A stretch of 64,000 bases of DNA, taken from assembly GCF_900111885.1 (NCBI RefSeq), contig NZ_FOKG01000016.1, forward strand, positions 68,025 through 132,024. The letters are read 5' to 3'. Made by a program: the position numbers and the translations under genes. A model generated the notes under the pieces. That model was not told the origin of the DNA and ran no database searches. It was given only the letters and a program-made list of their open reading frames with translations. The stretch comes from Amycolatopsis marina. Its GTDB lineage: Bacteria; Actinomycetota; Actinomycetes; Mycobacteriales; Pseudonocardiaceae. Below, one piece after another: positions 1 to 9,250 of this stretch; the first letter of the stretch is position 1; each line of letters starts with the position of its first letter.

Positions 1-75
1 TGCCACAGCGGGGGCCCTTCCTACTGTGGCACAAAAAGCCTGCCACAGCGGGGGCCCTTCGGGGCGGGCCCCGCC
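1..75 (-). terminator. Terminator region downstream of uvrB with a 20-bp direct repeat
   Basis: A 20-bp sequence (TGCCACAGCGGGGGCCCTTC) occurs at 1-20 and again exactly at 41-60. The first copy can fold with CTGTGGCA at 24-31 (8-bp stem). The second forms a GC-rich stem of GGGGCCC (51-57) with GGGCCCC (66-72). It lies just after the uvrB stop, so transcription termination of uvrB is the likely role. There is no long U tract, which is common in actinobacteria. Confidence 0.55.
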
Positions 76-103
76 AACTCACTTGTGAATAACCCTCCCG
101 GTC

Positions 104-2260
104 CTACTTGATGCCCGCGGCGTCCATTCCGCGCAACTCCTTCTTCAGGTCCGCGACCTCGTCCCGCAGCCTGGCCGCCAGCTCGAACTGCAGGTCGCGG
201 GCCGCCTGCATCATCTGCTCGGTCATCTGCTGGATGAGGTCCGCCAGTTCCGCCCTTGGCATCGCGCCGACGTCCTTGTCCGCCAGCATCCCCGAGCTGC
301 GCACTCCACCGCCCTGCTCGGGCTTCTTCCCACGCGAGGAGTTGCGTCCGGAACCGCCGATCGCCACGTCCTCGGAGTCCTCCGCCTCGTCGTAGACACG
401 GTCGAGGATGTCGGCGATCTTCTTCCGCAGCGGCTGTGGGTCGAGGCCTCGTTCCGTGTTGTAGGCGATCTGCTTGGCGCGACGGCGGTTCGTCTCGTCG
501 ATGGCGTGCTGCATCGAGTCGGTGATCCGGTCCGCGTACATGTGCACCTGACCGGACACGTTTCGCGCGGCACGGCCGATCGTCTGGATCAGCGAAGTTC
601 CGCTGCGCAGGAAGCCCTCCTTATCGGCGTCCAGAATGGACACCAGGGACACCTCGGGCAGGTCGAGCCCCTCGCGGAGCAGGTTGATGCCGATCAGCAC
701 ATCGAAGTCGCCGGACCGCAGCTGCCGCAACAGCTCCACCCGCCGGAGGGTGTCCACTTCGGAGTGCAGATAGCGCACCCGGATACCCAGCTCGAGCAGG
801 TAGTCGGTGAGGTCCTCCGCCATCTTCTTGGTGAGCGTGGTGACAAGCACCCGCTCGTCCTTGTCGGCCCTGGTCCTGATCTCGTGCACCAGGTCGTCAA
901 TCTGCCCCTCGGTCGGCTTGACGACCACCTCGGGATCGATCAGGCCGGTCGGCCGGATGACCTGCTCGACGAACTCGCCGCCGGTCTGCCCCATCTCGTA
1001 CGGCCCCGGCGTCGCCGAGAGGTACACCGTCTGACCGATGCGGTCGGAGAACTCCTCCCAGGTCAGCGGCCGGTTGTCCATCGCGCTGGGCAGCCGGAAG
1101 CCGTGCTCCACGAGGTTGCGCTTGCGGGACATGTCGCCCTCGTACATGCCACCGATCTGCGGGACGGTCACGTGCGACTCGTCGACCACCAGGAGGAAGT
1201 CCTCGGGGAAGTAGTCGATCAGGGTCGCGGGCGCGGAGCCCTCGGGGCGGCCGTCGACGTGCCGCGAGTAGTTCTCGATGCCGGAACAGAACCCGACCTG
1301 CTGCATCATCTCGATGTCGTAGTTGGTGCGCATGCGCAGCCGCTGGGCCTCGAGCAGTTTGCCCTGCTTCTCCAGCGTGGCCAACCGGTCCTCCAGCTCG
1401 GACTGGATGGTCTTGATCGCCTTTTCCATCCGCTCCGGCCCGGCGACGTAGTGCGTGGCGGGGAAGATCCGCACCTCGGCGACCTCGTTCACGATGTCGC
1501 CGGTCAGCGGGTGCAGGTAGTACAGCTTGTCGATCTCGTCGCCGAAGAACTCGACCCGGATCGCCAGCTCCTCGTAGGCCGGGATGATCTCCACGGTGTC
1601 CCCCCGGACGCGGAAGGTGCCGCGGGCGAAAGCCAGGTCGTTGCGGGTGTACTGCACGTCGACCAGTGCCCGCAGGAAGGTGTCCCGGTCCACCTCCTCG
1701 CCGACCTTGAGGCTGCTGGAGCGGTCGAGGTAGGACTGCGGGGTGCCGAGGCCGTAGATGCACGACACGCTGGCAACCACGATCACGTCCCGCCTGGAGA
1801 GCAGGTTCATCGTGGCGGAGTGCCGCAGCCGCTCGACGTCGTCGTTGACCGAGGAGTCCTTCTCGATGTAGGTGTCGGTCTGCGCGATATATGCCTCTGG
1901 CTGGTAGTAGTCGTAGTAGCTGACGAAGTACTCGACCGCGTTGTTCGGGAAGAGGTCCCTCAGCTCGTTGGCCAGCTGCGCGGCGAGTGTCTTGTTGGGT
2001 GCCATCACCAACGTCGGCCGTTGCACCCGCTCGATCAGCCAGGCTGTGGTCGCCGACTTGCCCGTACCGGTGGCGCCGAGCAGGACGACGTCCTTCTCTC
2101 CCGCCCTGATCCGGCGCTCCAGCTCGTCGATCGCCTTGGGCTGGTCGCCCGCGGGCTGGTAGTCACTGACCACCGTGAACTTGCCGTCCGACCTGGGGAC
2201 GTCGGAGACCGGGCGGAACTCGGAGTGCGCGAGCACGGGATGTTCGGTTGCGAAAGCCAC
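104..2260 (-). CDS. uvrB: UvrABC excinuclease subunit B
   Basis: UvrB is the DNA-damage verification helicase of nucleotide excision repair. It is loaded by UvrA, opens the strand around the lesion and recruits UvrC. The protein shows the Walker A GATGTGKS, the tyrosine-rich beta-hairpin with [10 protein letters not shown], the LSATPG and GRAARN helicase motifs, and a C-terminal UVR domain (near [11 protein letters not shown]) that contacts UvrC. The open frame runs up to 2464, but GTG at 2260 ([15 protein letters not shown]) matches the usual actinobacterial UvrB N-terminus and gives 718 aa, the normal length. It is divergent from the DUF402 gene, with 82 bp between them. What is inferred is only the start codon; the family assignment is clear. 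Confidence 0.97.
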   Translation of the reverse strand: MAFATEHPVLAHSEFRPVSDVPRSDGKFTVVSDYQPAGDQPKAIDELERRIRAGEKDVVLLGATGTGKSATTAWLIERVQRPTLVMAPNKTLAAQLANELRDLFPNNAVEYFVSYYDYYQPEAYIAQTDTYIEKDSSVNDDVERLRHSATMNLLSRRDVIVVASVSCIYGLGTPQSYLDRSSSLKVGEEVDRDTFLRALVDVQYTRNDLAFARGTFRVRGDTVEIIPAYEELAIRVEFFGDEIDKLYYLHPLTGDIVNEVAEVRIFPATHYVAGPERMEKAIKTIQSELEDRLATLEKQGKLLEAQRLRMRTNYDIEMMQQVGFCSGIENYSRHVDGRPEGSAPATLIDYFPEDFLLVVDESHVTVPQIGGMYEGDMSRKRNLVEHGFRLPSAMDNRPLTWEEFSDRIGQTVYLSATPGPYEMGQTGGEFVEQVIRPTGLIDPEVVVKPTEGQIDDLVHEIRTRADKDERVLVTTLTKKMAEDLTDYLLELGIRVRYLHSEVDTLRRVELLRQLRSGDFDVLIGINLLREGLDLPEVSLVSILDADKEGFLRSGTSLIQTIGRAARNVSGQVHMYADRITDSMQHAIDETNRRRAKQIAYNTERGLDPQPLRKKIADILDRVYDEAEDSEDVAIGGSGRNSSRGKKPEQGGGVRSSGMLADKDVGAMPRAELADLIQQMTEQMMQAARDLQFELAARLRDEVADLKKELRGMDAAGIK

Positions 2261-2342
2261 GTCTCCAGGGTAGGCGCGCCCACCGACAGTTTCAGCCGGT
2301 GGTGTCCGTCGAGCTGCGAGCGGACCCGGCAGGATGGGCGGC

Positions 2343-2858
2343 ATGCCCGACCTGCACCCACCCAAGACCGAGATCTTCGACGTGCCCGGCATGAGCAACA
2401 CCGACCCGAAGGGGATCGTCCGCGACGTCGAACGGTTCCAGGTCGAGTCGTTCGGGCTGTACATGGCCAGGCCGACTCCGGGCAGGCGCCAGTTCCACTA
2501 CCTGGAGTCGTGGCTGCTGCCCGGCCTTGGCCTGCGGATCACGGACTTCTGGTTCACCGAGGGGCACGAGCACGACCAGGACTTCTACCTCGACGTCGTG
2601 GACATCGAACGCCACGATGACCGGTGGCGGGCCACCGACCTCTACCTGGACATCGTGCTCCGCGACGCCCGCGGCCTCGACGTACTCGACTCCGACGAGC
2701 TGCTCGCCGCCACCAGCGCGGACCTGCTACCAGCCTACACGGCACGCCAGGCACTGGATACCACGTTCACCACCGTCGACGGCCTCGCCCGCCACGGCTA
2801 CCGCCTGCAGGAATGGCTGCGCACGATGGACATCACCCTGACCTGGCAGCGCCACTAA
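2343..2858 (+). CDS. DUF402 family protein
   Basis: A 171-aa protein with the DUF402 (FomD-like) fold pattern: a central stretch with [11 protein letters not shown], then [11 protein letters not shown] and FYLDVVDIE. Family members include nucleotide phosphohydrolases acting on nucleoside diphosphates, but function here is not established. An in-frame ATG at 2334 is possible. ATG 2343 leaves a better distance from the AGGA at 2331-2334. Divergent from uvrB and followed after 52 bp by the convergent coaE stop. No membrane segment or signal peptide is visible. Confidence 0.8.
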   Translation: MPDLHPPKTEIFDVPGMSNTDPKGIVRDVERFQVESFGLYMARPTPGRRQFHYLESWLLPGLGLRITDFWFTEGHEHDQDFYLDVVDIERHDDRWRATDLYLDIVLRDARGLDVLDSDELLAATSADLLPAYTARQALDTTFTTVDGLARHGYRLQEWLRTMDITLTWQRH

Positions 2859-2864
2859 CCGCCG

Positions 2865-2906
2865 GCCCGAGTTTGCAGTTCCGGAGCCCGAGTTGGCAGT
2901 TCCGCG
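2865..2906. repeat. Two-copy 21-bp tandem repeat in the DUF402-coaE gap
   Basis: GCCCGAGTTTGCAGTTCCGG and its near copy GCCCGAGTTGGCAGTTCCGC sit head to tail between the convergent DUF402 and coaE stop codons. They differ by two bases over the 21-bp units. No hairpin is obvious, so this is recorded as a repeat of unknown role. Confidence 0.6.
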
Positions 2907-2910
2907 GCCG

Positions 2911-4107
2911 TCAGGCGGGACTCCACCCGGTCCGCTCCGCCCACTCCTCGGCCCGGGTGAACGCGTCGTTGACCCAGTCCTGCTTCTCCTCCGCGTACGG
3001 CTGTGTCGTGCCATCGCCCGCATGCGCGCCTGCCAGCCGCCGCTTGACCTCCGCGTAGGCGGCAAGCTCCGGTGGATTCGCCCGCAGCCAGTCCCGGAAC
3101 AGCAGCGCGAGGCGCCACGCCGGCCCTTCTTCGGCTCGGACGTGCAGGTTCACCGGACGGACCGGATCCGCGCCGAAGTGGAACCGCTTGTCCCAGACGG
3201 CGGAACCGGCCGTACCGTCCTGCGGATCGTCGAACCAGTGCCCCTCCGCCCTGGGGAACCCCGCGTCGGACAAGGCGTCGGCGAGCTCGTCCGCGACATC
3301 CAGCGTCGGCACGGTCAACTGGAGGTCGAGTACGTCCTTGGCCGGCAGGCCGGGGACCGCGGTGGAGCCGATGTGATCGGCCCGCGCGGCTCTGTCCCCC
3401 GCCGCTGCCCGCACCCTGCCGAGCACGCGTTCGGCCTGACCTGGCCAGGTTTCGTCGTAGGGAGATACCAGCGGAGAACGGGGTGGACGCGGTTTACGCA
3501 GCCGCAGGTTCGCCTCGAACGGCACCAGCCTGTCCGCCCACAGCGCGTCGACCTCCGCCAGCACGATGTCCCGTGCCCCGCCGTTGTCCAGCCACACGTC
3601 GGCGGCGGCTCGGCGTTGTTCGACACTCGCCTGTGCCGCGATCCTGGCCCTGGCGTCCGCCTCCGACATGCCGCGGGCCTCCACGAGCCTGCGCACCCGG
3701 ACCTCCTCGTCGGCGTCGACGACGACGACGAGGTGGTAGTGCGGGGCGAGCCCGCCCTCGACCAGCAACGGGATGTCGTGCACCACGATCGCGTCGGGCG
3801 CCGCGTTCCGCATCAGCTCGGCGGTCCGCGCGCCGACCCTGGGATGGACGATGCCGTTCAGCCTCCGTCGCGACTGCTCGTCGGCGAACGCCCGCGCCGC
3901 CAGCGCGGCCCGGTCCAGCGCGCCGTCCCTGGTCAGCACATCCGGGCCGAAGGCCTCGACGATCTCGGCGAGACCTTCCGTGCCGGGCTCCACCACCTCC
4001 CTGGCGAGGAGATCCGCGTCGATCAGTACCGCACCATGCTCGACCAACCTGGTCGCGACGGTCGATTTTCCGGCACCGATCCCGCCGGTGAGTCCCACTC
4101 GCAGCAT
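2911..4107 (-). CDS. coaE: Dephospho-CoA kinase fused to a GrpB-like domain
   Basis: CoaE catalyses the last step of coenzyme A synthesis, ATP-dependent phosphorylation of the 3'-hydroxyl of dephospho-CoA. The kinase half (residues 1-200) has the P-loop GGIGAGKS (8-15) and the substrate-side motif [11 protein letters not shown]. Residues 213-398 form a second domain of the GrpB/UPF0157 nucleotidyltransferase-like family, with [14 protein letters not shown] (245-258). This two-domain CoaE is known from actinobacteria; the role of the second domain is uncertain. The frame allows an ATG at 4116, but MLRVGLTGG at 4107 fits the family. It is followed downstream by a convergent gene and lies 188 bp from a small gene on the other strand. 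Confidence 0.94.
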   Translation of the reverse strand: MLRVGLTGGIGAGKSTVATRLVEHGAVLIDADLLAREVVEPGTEGLAEIVEAFGPDVLTRDGALDRAALAARAFADEQSRRRLNGIVHPRVGARTAELMRNAAPDAIVVHDIPLLVEGGLAPHYHLVVVVDADEEVRVRRLVEARGMSEADARARIAAQASVEQRRAAADVWLDNGGARDIVLAEVDALWADRLVPFEANLRLRKPRPPRSPLVSPYDETWPGQAERVLGRVRAAAGDRAARADHIGSTAVPGLPAKDVLDLQLTVPTLDVADELADALSDAGFPRAEGHWFDDPQDGTAGSAVWDKRFHFGADPVRPVNLHVRAEEGPAWRLALLFRDWLRANPPELAAYAEVKRRLAGAHAGDGTTQPYAEEKQDWVNDAFTRAEEWAERTGWSPA

Positions 4108-4294
4108 GACGGGCATTCAATCAGCCCCGGACAACATCCGCGAAGGCGGTGATGTTCCCGTGCTCGGGCCCACTCAGAGGCACATCACGAGACGTTATGC
4201 AACTGAAGTGGGTGACACGCCGGGAATTTCACACCATTTGGCTTCCCGATTGCGTACCGTGCGCGGCGTAGGCAATCGCCCACTCGGAGGAACG

Positions 4295-4507
4295 ATGCCA
4301 GACAGCAGGCACACTGGTAAGCACCGGCTCGGAACGCCGGGGCTGGTGCATTGCGTCATGCATCGTCCCGTCGCAGAGGCGTTGACCGAGTATCGCCGCA
4401 CCTGGCTGACCGCACTTCTGGTGCCGGCCAAGCACAGCCTCGCCGGCCTGCGTCGCAGGGCTCGCGCCGCCGCTCACGAGCACGCCTGGGCTCCCGCCAC
4501 CACCTGA
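4295..4507 (+). CDS. Small basic hypothetical protein, 70 aa
   Basis: An ATG at 4295 follows a strong ribosome site (GGAGG at 4286-4290) and opens a 70-aa frame ending at 4507. The product is Arg/His-rich with a short amphipathic stretch (EYRRTWLTALLVPA) and no recognised domain. The good ribosome site and the isolated position between coaE and the rpsA terminator region are the reasons for calling it. No function can be assigned; it could be a spurious frame. Confidence 0.5.
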   Translation: MPDSRHTGKHRLGTPGLVHCVMHRPVAEALTEYRRTWLTALLVPAKHSLAGLRRRARAAAHEHAWAPATT

Positions 4508-4594
4508 CCCAGGTCGCGGCTCTCTCCGGCTCAACCCCGGCTCATTCCTGGCCGCACTCCCGCGTCCACCTGCCCTCACCAAGCTTGGTGCGCC

Positions 4595-4698
4595 TGCAAG
4601 TACCACCAAGCAAGATCAAGAGCGTCGTCAGCTGCCGCCAACCCGCATGCCTCGGTAGCAGTTGGCGGCGATGTCGATCTTGCTTGGTGGTACTTGCA
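4595..4698. repeat. 104-bp MITE-like element or long hairpin
   Basis: The outer arms, 4595-4617 and 4676-4698, are perfect inverted copies over 23 bp (they start TGCAAGTACCACCAAGC). Inside them GCCGCCAAC (4634-4642) pairs with GTTGGCGGC (4661-4669), so most of the element can fold. A 14-bp palindrome, CACCAAGCTTGGTG (4577-4590), that shares the ACCAAGC motif lies just outside. It sits downstream of rpsA, beyond the rpsA terminator. It may be a miniature inverted-repeat element or a regulatory hairpin. Confidence 0.7.
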
Positions 4699-4738
4699 GA
4701 CACTCCAAGTCCTGAAACGTGGGGTGCGCACGGGGGAA

Positions 4739-4763
4739 GCCCCGGTCCGATATGGACCGGGGC
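4739..4763 (-). terminator. rpsA terminator hairpin
   Basis: GCCCCGGTCC (4739-4748) and GGACCGGGGC (4754-4763) form a perfect 10-bp stem with a 5-nt loop, 36 bp after the rpsA stop. On the minus strand it is followed by a short TTCC run. This is a typical GC-rich actinobacterial terminator. Confidence 0.8.
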
Positions 4764-4799
4764 CTCTCTCGTGGTGTCGTTTGTCAGGCGCTCAGGGCC

Positions 4800-6317
4800 T
4801 CACGCGCCACCGGACAGCTTCTCACGCAGCGCGGCGAGCTGCTCGTCACTGGCCAGCGTCCCACCGGTGCTCTTCGGCGCCGAGTCGGACGGCGTGGAGG
4901 AGTAGCTCTGCTCCCCGCCACCGCCGCTGCTGCTCTCGCCACCGCCGGCGATCGCCTGGGCAGCCGCTTCCGCGTCGGCCTCGGCGGCCTTGGCGATCTG
5001 CTTCATGTGCTGCTCGTAGCGAGCGTGTGCCTCGGCGTACTGACGCTCCCACTCCTCACGCTGAGTGTCGTAGCCTTCCTGCCACTCCTGCGTGTCGGGG
5101 TCGAAGCCCTCGGGGTAGATGTAGTTGCCCTGCTCGTCGTAGTCGGCGGCCATGCCGTACTGCGTCGGGTCGAACTCGGCGTCGGTGGTGAGGCCCTCGT
5201 TGGCCTGCTTCAGCGACAGCGAGATGCGGCGACGCTCGAGGTCGATGTCGATGACCTTGACCATCACATCGCCGTTGACCTGGACGACCTGCTCCGGGAT
5301 CTCCACGTGGCGCTCGGCCAGCTCGGAGATGTGCACCAGGCCCTCGATTCCCTCCTCGACGCGGACGAACGCGCCGAACGGAACGAGCTTGGTGACCTTG
5401 CCCGGCACGATCTGACCGATCGCGTGAGTACGGGCGAACTGGCGCCACGGGTCTTCCTGGGTGGCCTTCAGCGACAGGGACACGCGCTCGCGGTCCATGT
5501 CCACGTCGAGCACCTCGACCGTGACCTCCTGGCCGACCTCGACAACCTCGGACGGGTGGTCGATGTGCTTCCAGGACAGCTCGGAAACGTGCACCAGGCC
5601 GTCGACGCCGCCGAGGTCCACGAACGCACCGAAGTTGACGATCGAGGAGACAACGCCCTTGCGGACCTGCCCCTTGGCCAGCGCGTTGAGGAACTCGCTG
5701 CGGACCTCGGACTGGGTCTGCTCCAGGTAGGCGCGACGGGAAAGCACCACGTTGTTGCGGTTCTTGTCCAGCTCGATGATCTTGGCCTCGAGCTCGCGGC
5801 CCACATACGGCTGCAGGTCGCGAACGCGGCGCATCTCGACGAGCGACGCGGGCAGGAAGCCACGGAGGCCGATGTCCAGGATGAGACCACCCTTGACGAC
5901 CTCGATGACGGTGCCGCTGACCGGCTCGTCCTTCTCCTTGAGCTCCTCGATCGTGCCCCAGGCGCGCTCGTACTGCGCGCGCTTCTTGGACAGGATCAGG
6001 CGGCCTTCCTTGTCCTCCTTCTGGAGAACGAGGGCCTCGACCTCATCACCGACGGTGACAACCTCGGCCGGGTCGACATCGTGCTTGATGGAAAGCTCGC
6101 GCGAGGGGATGACGCCCTCGGTTTTGTACCCGATGTCGAGCAGCACTTCATCGCGATCGACCTTGACGATGGTGCCTTCAACGATGTCGCCATCATTGAA
6201 GTACTTGATGGTCTTGTCGATGGCTGCGAGGAAGTCTTCCTCCGTCCCGATGTCGTTGATCGCGACCTGCTGCGCCGGGGCGGTGGCGGTCGGGGCGGTG
6301 GTTGTGTCGGTGGTCAT
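4800..6317 (-). CDS. rpsA: 30S ribosomal protein S1
   Basis: S1 binds mRNA on the small ribosomal subunit and helps initiation. The 505-aa protein carries four S1 RNA-binding repeats, visible through FGAFVDLGG, FGAFVRVEEG and two copies of an LVHxSELxxxH motif. The acidic Ser/Gly-rich tail ending LAALREKLSGGA is typical of actinobacterial S1. The start ATG 6317 precedes AINDIGTEEDFLAAIDKTIK, the conserved beginning of the first repeat. A possible -10 element, TAGGAT on the minus strand (6523-6528), lies in the 295-bp upstream gap. A strong hairpin terminator follows the gene. Confidence 0.97.
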   Translation of the reverse strand: MTTDTTTAPTATAPAQQVAINDIGTEEDFLAAIDKTIKYFNDGDIVEGTIVKVDRDEVLLDIGYKTEGVIPSRELSIKHDVDPAEVVTVGDEVEALVLQKEDKEGRLILSKKRAQYERAWGTIEELKEKDEPVSGTVIEVVKGGLILDIGLRGFLPASLVEMRRVRDLQPYVGRELEAKIIELDKNRNNVVLSRRAYLEQTQSEVRSEFLNALAKGQVRKGVVSSIVNFGAFVDLGGVDGLVHVSELSWKHIDHPSEVVEVGQEVTVEVLDVDMDRERVSLSLKATQEDPWRQFARTHAIGQIVPGKVTKLVPFGAFVRVEEGIEGLVHISELAERHVEIPEQVVQVNGDVMVKVIDIDLERRRISLSLKQANEGLTTDAEFDPTQYGMAADYDEQGNYIYPEGFDPDTQEWQEGYDTQREEWERQYAEAHARYEQHMKQIAKAAEADAEAAAQAIAGGGESSSGGGGEQSYSSTPSDSAPKSTGGTLASDEQLAALREKLSGGA

Positions 6318-6612
6318 TAGGCGGGTTGCTCCGGTAACGGCTTGGGATTAGTGGGTGTGCAGTTTGCGCGCGCCGTGGGAGTCAAGGGCGACGACGAAAA
6401 CGCGTTCGGCGAGGAACGGTCGCAAGCATCACCCGAGGAGCGCGACCCACAACCAGCAAGAACTCCGTCCAGCACGAACACTGCTGAGTCAAAGGCAGCG
6501 CGAACCCACTGCGCTAACACGTATCCTACGCGGCGCTCCGACGCGGGCACAACGAGGGTCACCCTCGTCCCCGGCGCGGCCACGACACGGACTACCCGGC
6601 AGGATAGCGGGC
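6318..6612. promoter_or_regulatory. Divergent promoter gap between rpsA and a methyltransferase gene
   Basis: This 295-bp stretch holds no convincing gene. The only promoter-like feature seen is TAGGAT on the minus strand at 6523-6528, placed to serve rpsA through a roughly 200-nt leader. No matching -35 box is clear, so the promoter call is weak. Confidence 0.35.
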
Positions 6613-7509
6613 GTGGTCACTCCCCCGCCGCCAACACCGCGGACGCCGCCAACACCGCAGACAGCGCCCGCCGCCGACCGGCACGAGCGGGCCGAGCAAC
6701 GCCTGCACACAGCCGGGGTCGCGTACCGGCCGGTCGACTCCGCCGAAGCGGCCTCGGCCAACCTCGCCTGGTGGGATGCCGACGCGGACGACTACCACGC
6801 GACCCACGGCGAGTTCCTCGGCGAGAGCGACTTCCGTTGGTGCCCGGAGGGGCTGCTGGAAGCCGACGCGCGCCTGCTCGGCGAGGTCCGGGACACCGAC
6901 GTGCTCGAGGTCGGTTGCGGCTCGGCGCCGTGCACCCGCTGGCTGCACACCCAGGGCGCCCGGGCCGTCGGCGTCGACCTCTCGGGCGGCATGCTGCGTC
7001 ACGGTCTCGCCGCGGGCGAGCGCACCGGGATCCGGGTGCCGCTGGTCCAGGCCAACGCCGAGCGGCTGCCACTGGCCGGCGACAGTTTCGACACCGCGTG
7101 TTCCGCGTTCGGCGCCGTGCCGTTCGTCGCCTCCGTGGAGACACTCTTCGCCGAGGTCGCAAGGGTGCTCCGCCCCGGCGGCCGTTGGGTGTTCGCGGTG
7201 ACCCACCCGATGCGCTGGATCTTCCCGGACGATCCCGGCCCCACCGGACTCACCGCGACACAGCCGTACTTCGATCGGACGCCCTACGTCGAGGTCGACG
7301 CCGACGGCCGCGCCACCTATGTGGAGTATCACCGCACGATGGGCGACTACGTCCGCGCGCTGGCCGCGGCCGGGTTCCGGTTGACGGACCTGATCGAACC
7401 GGAATGGCCGGAAGGGCACACCCGCACCTGGGGACAGTGGAGCCCGTTGCGCGGCAAGCTGTTTCCGGGCACCGCGATCTTCCACACGGTGAAAGAGCGG
7501 CAAACGTGA
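6613..7509 (+). CDS. Class I SAM-dependent methyltransferase
   Basis: A 298-aa protein with the class I methyltransferase core: motif I DVLEVGCGSAPCTRWL, the acidic GVDLS that binds SAM ribose, PLAGDSFD, and VARVLRPGGRWVF. It resembles the UbiE/Methyltransf_11 group; the substrate is unknown. GTG 6613 (VVTPPPPTPRTPP) is taken as the start because the upstream in-frame residues look non-coding. It overlaps the next gene by 4 bp (GTGA), so the two are probably co-translated. Confidence 0.88.
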   Translation: MVTPPPPTPRTPPTPQTAPAADRHERAEQRLHTAGVAYRPVDSAEAASANLAWWDADADDYHATHGEFLGESDFRWCPEGLLEADARLLGEVRDTDVLEVGCGSAPCTRWLHTQGARAVGVDLSGGMLRHGLAAGERTGIRVPLVQANAERLPLAGDSFDTACSAFGAVPFVASVETLFAEVARVLRPGGRWVFAVTHPMRWIFPDDPGPTGLTATQPYFDRTPYVEVDADGRATYVEYHRTMGDYVRALAAAGFRLTDLIEPEWPEGHTRTWGQWSPLRGKLFPGTAIFHTVKERQT

Positions 7510-8423
7510 CCGACCGGACGGCCGAGCAGTCGGAGCACTTCGCCCGGATCGACCCGTTGCTGCCGCCGGTGACCGACCTTCCCGAGGGCGAGCACCTCAC
7601 CGCGGTGCTCCCCGACGGCAGGGAGGTGCACGGCGTGCTCTACCGGGCCGTGTACGGCGCCGGGTCGCCGGAGAGCCTGTGGGCGGCCAGGGAGAACTGG
7701 GAACTCACCCCGCTGATCGGAAACACCGGGGCCGAGGGAATGTCAGCCCTGCTCGGAGCGCTGCGCCGACGGCTGGATCGCGAGCCGCCCACGCAGGACT
7801 CGGCCTGCGCCGTCGCGTGGCCCTCGCGCGACGCGGAGGCGACGCGGGCGCTGCTCGACCACGGCCTGCAACCGTTGAACGCGCTGGCCGTGCGGCCCAA
7901 CCGTCCCGCACCCGAGGTCGACGTTCCCGGCGTGCTGGTACGCAGGGCACGTCCCGTGGACGAAGAAGAGATCATCGCGTTGCGGATGAACGAGCTCCGC
8001 TACTCGGCGCTGGTCGGGCCGAACGTGGTGCGCGAGAACGCCACCGAGCTGATCACCGCCGAGGTACGGCGCGGACTGGTGTTCGGCGGGCGTACCTGGA
8101 TCGCCGAGTCCGGCGGGGCGGCCGTCGGGCTCGCCAGCTGCGGCTGGACGACCCCCGCCGCGGGAAGCTCGATCGCGGGACGCCTCGGCTGGGGCCGCTG
8201 GGGCTACGTCGGCACGCTGTCCGTCATCGCCCCCGCCCGTGGCGGCGGGGTGGGACAGGCGCTGATGTCCGTGGCACACGATCAGCTCAACCTCGACGAC
8301 GTCGAAGGCACTTTTCTCTTCTACAGCCCCACGAACCCACTGTCACCGGTGTTCTGGCACCGCCAGGGATACCGCCCATTGTGGACAATGTGGGAGATTC
8401 GCCCGGCCTCGGCGCTGCGCTGA
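7506..8423 (+). CDS. GNAT-family N-acetyltransferase
   Basis: A 305-aa protein whose C-terminal half matches the GNAT acetyl-CoA-binding fold: RRARPVDEEEI at its start, a mid strand TWIAESGGAAVG, and the pyrophosphate-binding VIAPARGGGVGQALM. The N-terminal half is poorly conserved. The acceptor substrate cannot be told. It starts with GTG inside the stop of the methyltransferase gene, so the pair probably works or is regulated together. Confidence 0.8.
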   Translation: MTDRTAEQSEHFARIDPLLPPVTDLPEGEHLTAVLPDGREVHGVLYRAVYGAGSPESLWAARENWELTPLIGNTGAEGMSALLGALRRRLDREPPTQDSACAVAWPSRDAEATRALLDHGLQPLNALAVRPNRPAPEVDVPGVLVRRARPVDEEEIIALRMNELRYSALVGPNVVRENATELITAEVRRGLVFGGRTWIAESGGAAVGLASCGWTTPAAGSSIAGRLGWGRWGYVGTLSVIAPARGGGVGQALMSVAHDQLNLDDVEGTFLFYSPTNPLSPVFWHRQGYRPLWTMWEIRPASALR

Positions 8424-8492
8424 CCGCTCGCGTCACCCAAAGGGGTCAGATCACCCCCCGCCAGCTTGCCGAGGGAGTCACAGCAGGGCTAA

Positions 8493-8516
8493 TTTGAACT
8501 GACCGGTCAGTTCAAA
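8493..8516. promoter_or_regulatory. 24-bp palindromic operator, probable TetR site
   Basis: A perfect inverted repeat with half-site TTTGAACTGACC centred between 8504 and 8505. It ends 11 bp before the ATG of the next gene and overlaps the start of its ribosome site (AAGGAG). The operon it precedes ends with a TetR-family repressor gene, whose proteins typically bind such palindromes, so autoregulation of the three-gene operon is the likely role. Confidence 0.8.
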
Positions 8517-8527
8517 AGGAGTCTCCC

Positions 8528-9250
8528 ATGCAGGTGCACGCCGATCGCGTGTCCGTCGACGGCCCGCACGGCACGCTGCTGCCGTCCACCTCGTTCACCG
8601 TCTCCAGCGGTGAGTTCGCGCTGGTCCACGGCGATCCCGGCACCGGACTGACCGCTTTCGGCCTTGCGCTGGCCGGGCGGTTGCGCCCGACGACCGGGCG
8701 GATCACCCTCGACGGCTCCCCCGACGCGGCGGCACTGCGCAGGCAGGTCGCGGTCGTCGACGCGCCCGGTGTCAGCGAACCCGAGGAGGCACTGGCGCTT
8801 CGGGTGGTGGTCGGTGAGGAACTGGCGCTGGCCGGGCGGCAGGCAGACCGGGAGAGCGTCCTGCGCTGGCTCGCCGAGCACGACGTGGCGGCCTACGCGG
8901 ACACCCGGTTCGAGAACGTCGCGCCGGCAACGCGGACCCGGCTGCTGTGCGCGCTCGCCGCGAGCAGGCGCGACGTCCGGATGCTCGTGCTCGACCGGCC
9001 GGACCGGCACACCAGCGACGTCGACAACTGGTCGATGCTCGCCCAGGAACACGCCGAACGCGGGCTCGCGGTCGTCGTGCTGACCGCGACGGTCCCGCAC
9101 TCGGCACTGCCCTGTCCCTCGGCCCGGATCGGTGCACACGAGCAACCTCCGCCACAAAGATGCACACCCGAGGGCACCGATGCCGCCGAACCGGTGGTCG
9201 AGGAGGAAACGGTGGAGCCGCAGGAGACAACCGAGGGAGAAAAGCTGTGA
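8528..9250 (+). CDS. ABC-ATPase-like protein with degenerate Walker A
   Basis: A 240-aa protein with the layout of an ABC nucleotide-binding domain: VSVDGPHGTLLPSTSFTVSSG, then HGDPGTGLTAFGLALAGRL at the Walker A place, and MLVLDRPDRH at the Walker B place. The invariant Lys of Walker A is Leu (GDPGTGLT), and the LSGGQ signature is replaced by APATRTRLL. ATP hydrolysis is therefore doubtful. A 50-residue acidic tail follows the fold. It is first in an operon with the YhgE/Pip protein (4-bp overlap) and a TetR repressor, behind a palindromic operator. It may be a regulatory partner of the membrane protein. Confidence 0.7.
   Translation: MQVHADRVSVDGPHGTLLPSTSFTVSSGEFALVHGDPGTGLTAFGLALAGRLRPTTGRITLDGSPDAAALRRQVAVVDAPGVSEPEEALALRVVVGEELALAGRQADRESVLRWLAEHDVAAYADTRFENVAPATRTRLLCALAASRRDVRMLVLDRPDRHTSDVDNWSMLAQEHAERGLAVVVLTATVPHSALPCPSARIGAHEQPPPQRCTPEGTDAAEPVVEEETVEPQETTEGEKL

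Noticed and set aside
506-2620. Long open frame antisense to uvrB, and similar ones at 4719-6320, 8893-11217 and 13147-15354
   Set aside because: They mirror strongly conserved genes on the other strand and arise from GC-rich third positions. Their translations have no recognisable domains and are rich in Arg, Val and His.
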